DNA from: Planctomycetota bacterium | GTDB taxonomy: Bacteria; Planctomycetota; PLA2 | DNA length: 9,096 nucleotides | Assembly (NCBI GenBank): GCA_023150495.1 | Contig: JAKLKT010000090.1 | Span: 1-9,096 of the forward strand | Direction of reading: 5' to 3' | Shown: piece by piece, positions 5,940 to 9,096 of the stretch | How the letters are laid out: every line of letters starts with the position of its first letter | Position numbering within the stretch: position 1 is the stretch's first letter | Made by a program: the position numbers and the translations under genes | The notes under the pieces: generated by a model | Database searches by the model: none | What the model saw: the letters and a program-made list of their open reading frames with translations, nothing else | Told to the model about the DNA's origin: nothing

Positions 5940-5949
5940 GGATTGTAGC
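5940..5949 (-). promoter_or_regulatory. Candidate -10 element of the CDF gene (GCTACAATCC)
   Basis: On the minus strand GCTACAATCC contains TACAAT, five of six matches to TATAAT. Transcription would start near 5935, giving a leader of about 9 bases before the TTG at 5926 and so little room for a ribosome site. No clear -35 box is seen. Confidence 0.45.
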
Positions 5950-6062
5950 GCCGCGGCCGAGGGGATCCGTCCCGCTTCGAGGCGGATCCGGCGCACCGCG
6001 GGACACGCGCCTCGCGGCCGCGTACCCCGGCCCCCGGAGCCCCCTCCTTCCCGCGAGAACTG

Positions 6063-6068
6063 GAGGAG
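6063..6068 (+). promoter_or_regulatory. Strong ribosome binding site of the lipoprotein gene
   Basis: GAGGAG, within GGAGGAG (6062-6068), lies 6 bases before the ATG at 6075 and fixes this start. It is the best Shine-Dalgarno in the window. The rest of the gap 5950-6074 shows no clear plus-strand promoter. Confidence 0.75.
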
Positions 6069-6074
6069 AACCGA

Positions 6075-7736
6075 ATGAACGTGCTCAGACGCATCATCCC
6101 GATCCTCGCCGCGGCAGGCATCTTCCTCGCTGCGTGCGGCGGCGGCGGCGGCGGAACGACCGTGAGCCTCGCCTTCGAGGCCCCGCAAGGCACGGGCTTC
6201 GCGGACGGCATCGTCAACGGAGTGCCCGTCTCGCCGTCGGTGCGGAGGGACTTCACCTTCGCCGGCGGCGTAGACGTCACGGGTCAGGTGACCGACGGCA
6301 ACGGCGCGCCGATCGCCGACGCGCGGGTCTCGTACCACCTCACCGCGACGACGCCCGGCGTCGACTCCGACTCGACGGACGCGGCGGGCAGCTACGGCGT
6401 CACGGTCTCCGCGGGCACGTGGGTCGCGCTCGTCGAGGCCGACCAGGCGCTCGGCACGCTCACCGTGCCCGGCGTGGCCGTCACTGCGCCCGGGCCCGTG
6501 ACCAGGGACTTCGCGTTCCCGGCGCCGCACCAGGTGGGCGGGCACGTCTTCGACTCGCTCGGCGCGGGCATCGCCGACGCACGCGTGCAGTTCCGGGGCT
6601 CGCGCACCGGCGCCCGCGTCACCGTCTTCTGCGACGCGGGAGGCGCCTACGCGGCGACGCTCCAGCCCGACACGTACGAGGCCGTCGTCACCCCGGCGGG
6701 CCCCGCCGAGGACACGCACCTGAGGCAGCGCTTCCCGGGCATCGTCGTCGCCGGCGCGCTCGTGCGCGACTTCACGCTCCGGCGCGGCGTACTCGTGTCC
6801 GGGACGGTCTTCGACGACCTCGCGCTGCCGCTCCTCGAGGAGACCGACATCGACGTGGAGCTCGGGGCGAGCAGCGTCTACTTCGCGCCCGACGGCGTCA
6901 CGACCGACGCCGGGACCGGGGCGTACGAGATCGGCCCGCTCCCGCCCGAGTCCGTCACGTTCGCGGTGCGCCCGCCCGCCGACGCGGGGTTCCCGGCGCA
7001 GCGGTTCGTGAGGAGGATCGTCGGGCCGAACGCGCAGACGGAGAACTTCACGCTCCTGCGCGGCGTCGTCCTCTCCGGCACGATCGTCCGCGACGACGGG
7101 GCCACGCCGGAGGCCGACGTGAGGGTCGAGCTCATCCCGGCGAACGGCGCGATCGCGCCGGACGACGACAGGACGGACGGGCTCGGCCGCTACTCGATCG
7201 CCCTCTTCGCGGGCACCTACGAGATGCGGATCACGCCGAGACCGGACAACCTGCAGCTGCCGGAGTCGCGGACCGTCCGGATCTCCGGCACGACGACCGT
7301 CGACGTGACCCTCGTGCGCGGCGCGCTGCTGCAGGGCACGGTGCGCGATCCGTCGGGGACGCCGACCGAGAACATCCGCGTCGAGATCCCCGGCGCGAGG
7401 GGGGCCGCGGACACGACCGACGGCTCCGGCCTCTACTCCTTCCTCGCGCCGTCGGGGACGCACACGCTCGCGCTCACGGCCGAGAACGGCCCCTTCGAGG
7501 ACGTGGCCCTCGCGCCGGTCGAGGGCATCGTCGTGACGCTGCCCGGCCCGGTCACCGCGGACGTGACCTTCGTCCTCGCGACGACGGGGAAGAGCGTCGT
7601 GCGGGGGACGGTCTATGCGCCGGACGGCGCGACCACGGTCGCGGGAGTGGCCGTGGAGGCGGTGGACGCGACAGGTGCCGTCGTCGGGAGGACCGTGACG
7701 GACGGCGCCGGCGGCTACGTGCTCGTGCTTCAGTAG
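6075..7736 (+). CDS. Lipoprotein with tandem carboxypeptidase-regulatory-like repeats
   Basis: The 553-residue protein starts with a signal peptide (RRIIPILAAAGIFLAAC) whose lipobox L18-A-A-C21 predicts lipid attachment at C21, followed by a six-glycine tether. The rest is a chain of beta-sandwich repeats of the carboxypeptidase regulatory/transthyretin-like type (PF13620-like). Repeats begin at about residues 67, 153, 239, 332, 418 and 507. Each opens with G-x-V-x-D, has a mid-repeat G-x-Y strand and most end with V-x-x-D-F/V-T. No catalytic domain is visible. It should be anchored in the envelope and possibly face outward, acting as a structural, adhesive or carbohydrate-binding surface protein; this role is inference. 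The sixth repeat is only about 47 residues and ends at its G-x-Y strand (AGGYVLVLQ). A strong ribosome site and a downstream terminator suggest a single-gene transcript. Confidence 0.9.
   Translation: MNVLRRIIPILAAAGIFLAACGGGGGGTTVSLAFEAPQGTGFADGIVNGVPVSPSVRRDFTFAGGVDVTGQVTDGNGAPIADARVSYHLTATTPGVDSDSTDAAGSYGVTVSAGTWVALVEADQALGTLTVPGVAVTAPGPVTRDFAFPAPHQVGGHVFDSLGAGIADARVQFRGSRTGARVTVFCDAGGAYAATLQPDTYEAVVTPAGPAEDTHLRQRFPGIVVAGALVRDFTLRRGVLVSGTVFDDLALPLLEETDIDVELGASSVYFAPDGVTTDAGTGAYEIGPLPPESVTFAVRPPADAGFPAQRFVRRIVGPNAQTENFTLLRGVVLSGTIVRDDGATPEADVRVELIPANGAIAPDDDRTDGLGRYSIALFAGTYEMRITPRPDNLQLPESRTVRISGTTTVDVTLVRGALLQGTVRDPSGTPTENIRVEIPGARGAADTTDGSGLYSFLAPSGTHTLALTAENGPFEDVALAPVEGIVVTLPGPVTADVTFVLATTGKSVVRGTVYAPDGATTVAGVAVEAVDATGAVVGRTVTDGAGGYVLVLQ
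6273..7733 (+). repeat. Six tandem protein-level repeats of about 86-93 codons
   Basis: Within the lipoprotein gene the repeat starts are spaced 86, 86, 93, 86 and 89 codons apart, with a shortened last unit. Shared landmarks are VTGQVTD, VGGHVFD, VSGTVFDD, LSGTIVRDD, LQGTVRDPSG and VRGTVYAPDG at the beginning, and GSY, GAY, GAY, GRY, GLY, GGY in the middle. The units are diverged, so this is an old duplication and not a recent DNA-level repeat. Confidence 0.8.
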
Positions 7737-7760
7737 CGCCCGACTACCCCCTTCCGCAGA

Positions 7761-7791
7761 GCGGGCCGCCTCCGGGCGGCCCGCGCCCTTT
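7761..7791 (+). terminator. Rho-independent-like terminator after the lipoprotein gene
   Basis: GCGGGCCGCC (7761-7770) and GGCGGCCCGC (7775-7784) form a perfect 10-bp GC stem closed by a TCCG tetraloop, 24 bases after the lipoprotein stop. The tail is short (GCCCTTT), so the stem is strong but the T-run is weak. An overlapping alternative hairpin, CCCGCG (7780-7785) with CGCGGG (7792-7797), cannot form at the same time. Confidence 0.7.
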
Positions 7792-7854
7792 CGCGGGCCC
7801 CCCGCGCCCCCCCGGATCGCGCCCGGTTCCCCATCGACGCGGCGGGCCGGGCCC

Positions 7855-7862
7855 GCTAATCC
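7855..7862 (+). promoter_or_regulatory. Candidate -10 region of the MFS gene
   Basis: GCTAATCC includes GCTAAT, four of six matches to TATAAT, and resembles the GCTA(G/C)AATCC elements before the CDF and DUF1801 genes with two bases missing. It lies 18 bases before a GTG at 7881 and 45 before the ATG at 7908. No -35 is evident. The rest of the gap 7792-7907 is C-rich and holds nothing else I can support. Confidence 0.25.
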
Positions 7863-7907
7863 TTCTTGTCCGGGATCCACGTGAACCTCGCCCCCGCCGG
7901 TCCCCCG

Positions 7908-9096
7908 ATGAAGCGCGCGCTCGGCGTGCCCCCGCTGCCGCTGCTCACGCTCGTCAACTTCTTCAACTACCTCGACCGGCAGGTCGTCTACGGCATGACG
8001 ACCGCCATCGGCGCGACGTTCTCCCTGTCGAAGTTCGAGCTCGGGATGCTCGCGTTCGTGAACCTCGTCGTGTTCGCGGTCGCCTCCGTCGTCTCCGGGC
8101 CGATCGCGGACCGCGTCGGCCCGCGGAAGGTGATCTTCGCGGGCGTCCTCGTCTGGTCGATCTCGACGATCGGCTCCGCGGTCTCCACGTCCTACGCGAT
8201 GCTGCTCGTCTTCCGCGCGCTCGTCGGGGTCGGCGAGGGCGCGTACGGCCCGAGCGCCAACGCGCTCCTCTGCGCGGCCGCTCCGCCGGAGAGGCGGGGC
8301 CGCGCGCTCTCGATCTACAACGTCGGCATGGCGCTCGGGGGCGCCGCGGGGCTCGTCCTCGGCGTGAAGCTCGCGCCGATCCTCGGTTGGCGCGGCGTCT
8401 TCTGGATCGCGGGCGGGCCGTCGGTGCTCCTCGCGATCGCCTCGGCGTTCGTCGCGGCGCCCGAGCGCCTGCCGCGACCGCACGCGTTGCCCGCGCGCTC
8501 CTATCTCCTCTCGCCTCCCTACGTGGCGGGGCTTCTCGCCGGCATCCTCGTCACGTTCGGCGCGAGCGCGCTCATCTTCTGGGGCGCCGAGCTGATGACC
8601 CGCGCACGCCTCATGTCGGAGGGGCTCACGAGCGGGTTCATCGCCTTCGTCGGGTTCGTGACCGTCGCGGGCGTCGTCGCGGGGGGGCACGCGGGGGACA
8701 CGCTCAACCGCCGGGCGCGCGGCGGCCACGCGCTGGCGATCGGCGTGTCGCTCCTCCTCGCGATCCCCGCGGGCGCGATCTCCCTCGTCGTCTCCTCCAA
8801 CGTCCTTTTCATGGCGCTCTCCGCCCTGACCGCGTTCTTCCTCGCGGTCTACCACGGGCCCTCGGCGGCGGTCGTCGACGAGATGGGCCCCCCGCAGTTC
8901 TCGGCGACGCTCCAGGCGGTCTACCTCTGCGGCATCCACGTGCTCGGCAACGCGACGGCGCCGCCGGCCGTCGGCTGGCTCGCCGACCGGTCGTCGCTCC
9001 CGCTCGCGCTTCAGGCCGCCGTCGCCGCGTTCGGGCTCTCGGGCGTCCTCTACGTGTGGGTCGCGCGCTGGCAGCGCCGATCGCCGCCCTCCTGGT
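7908..9096 (+). CDS. MFS transporter, Spinster-type (3' end outside window)
   Basis: I read this frame directly; it stays open to the window edge, so 396 residues are visible without a stop. It is a major facilitator with all twelve hydrophobic segments present, so only the C-terminal tail is likely missing. Family marks are NFFNYLDRQ in TM1 (17-25), the loop 2-3 motif A GPIADRVGPRK (64-74), and RALVGVGEGAYGPSA in TM4 (103-117), which is typical of Spinster-like MFS proteins with the conserved D23-R24 and E110. Such proteins carry organic anions, lipids or sugars; the substrate cannot be told. The start is uncertain: the ATG at 7908 lacks a clear ribosome site, while an in-frame GTG at 7881 has GGGA upstream and a TTG at 7866 is also in frame after a stop at 7857. 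Confidence 0.88.
   Translation, partial: MKRALGVPPLPLLTLVNFFNYLDRQVVYGMTTAIGATFSLSKFELGMLAFVNLVVFAVASVVSGPIADRVGPRKVIFAGVLVWSISTIGSAVSTSYAMLLVFRALVGVGEGAYGPSANALLCAAAPPERRGRALSIYNVGMALGGAAGLVLGVKLAPILGWRGVFWIAGGPSVLLAIASAFVAAPERLPRPHALPARSYLLSPPYVAGLLAGILVTFGASALIFWGAELMTRARLMSEGLTSGFIAFVGFVTVAGVVAGGHAGDTLNRRARGGHALAIGVSLLLAIPAGAISLVVSSNVLFMALSALTAFFLAVYHGPSAAVVDEMGPPQFSATLQAVYLCGIHVLGNATAPPAVGWLADRSSLPLALQAAVAAFGLSGVLYVWVARWQRRSPPSW

Noticed and set aside
5931..8939. A 1002-codon minus-strand open frame opposite the lipoprotein and MFS genes
   Set aside because: Its product is a low-complexity mix of Arg, Glu, Asp, Ala and Gly without domains, typical of an antisense shadow in high-GC DNA. 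The opposite strand has a lipobox, regular repeats and a twelve-segment transporter.

Overview
This is a very GC-rich bacterial chromosomal window. Most codons end in G or C, and several genes appear to start with TTG or GTG. Nothing in it fixes the taxon. The codon bias, the Gly-tethered repeat lipoprotein and the mix of housekeeping genes would suit an environmental Gram-negative lineage such as Acidobacteriota, Candidatus Eisenbacteria, Gemmatimonadota or a deltaproteobacterial-type group, but that is a guess. I see no rRNA, tRNA, CRISPR array, transposase, phage gene or secretion cluster.

Layout. (1) Positions 1-1182, minus strand: a tight three-gene unit transcribed leftward, with a YjbQ/UPF0047 protein, a conserved hypothetical with a Tudor/SH3-like N-terminus, and a class I SAM methyltransferase cut by the window edge. 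(2) Positions 1198-4459, plus strand: a glutamine-dependent NAD+ synthetase (nadE) whose start lies only 15 bp from the divergent yjbQ start; then an AT-rich spacer with a long inverted repeat; then a COG1373-type AAA ATPase with a DUF4143/PD-(D/E)XK-like C-terminus; then, 11 bp on, a Nudix hydrolase. (3) Positions 4460-5926, minus strand: a DUF1801 protein, converging on the Nudix gene with abutting stop codons, and a cation diffusion facilitator (CDF) transporter upstream of it. (4) Positions 6075-7736, plus strand: a lipoprotein made of about six carboxypeptidase-regulatory-like repeats, followed by a strong hairpin terminator. (5) From 7908 to the right edge, plus strand: a Spinster-type MFS transporter with all twelve membrane segments visible but no stop codon inside the window.

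The genes do not form one obvious pathway. NadE makes NAD+, the Nudix enzyme may hydrolyse a nucleotide-type substrate, the CDF and MFS proteins move metal ions and an organic solute, and the lipoprotein is probably exposed at the cell envelope. The region reads as ordinary mixed chromosome, not a defence or biosynthetic island. The most interesting non-coding signals are the palindrome over the putative promoter of the ATPase gene, a nearly identical GCTA(G/C)AATCC element in front of two minus-strand genes with looser variants elsewhere, and a G-quadruplex-type run just past the CDF stop codon. There is no gene-free stretch longer than about 170 bases.
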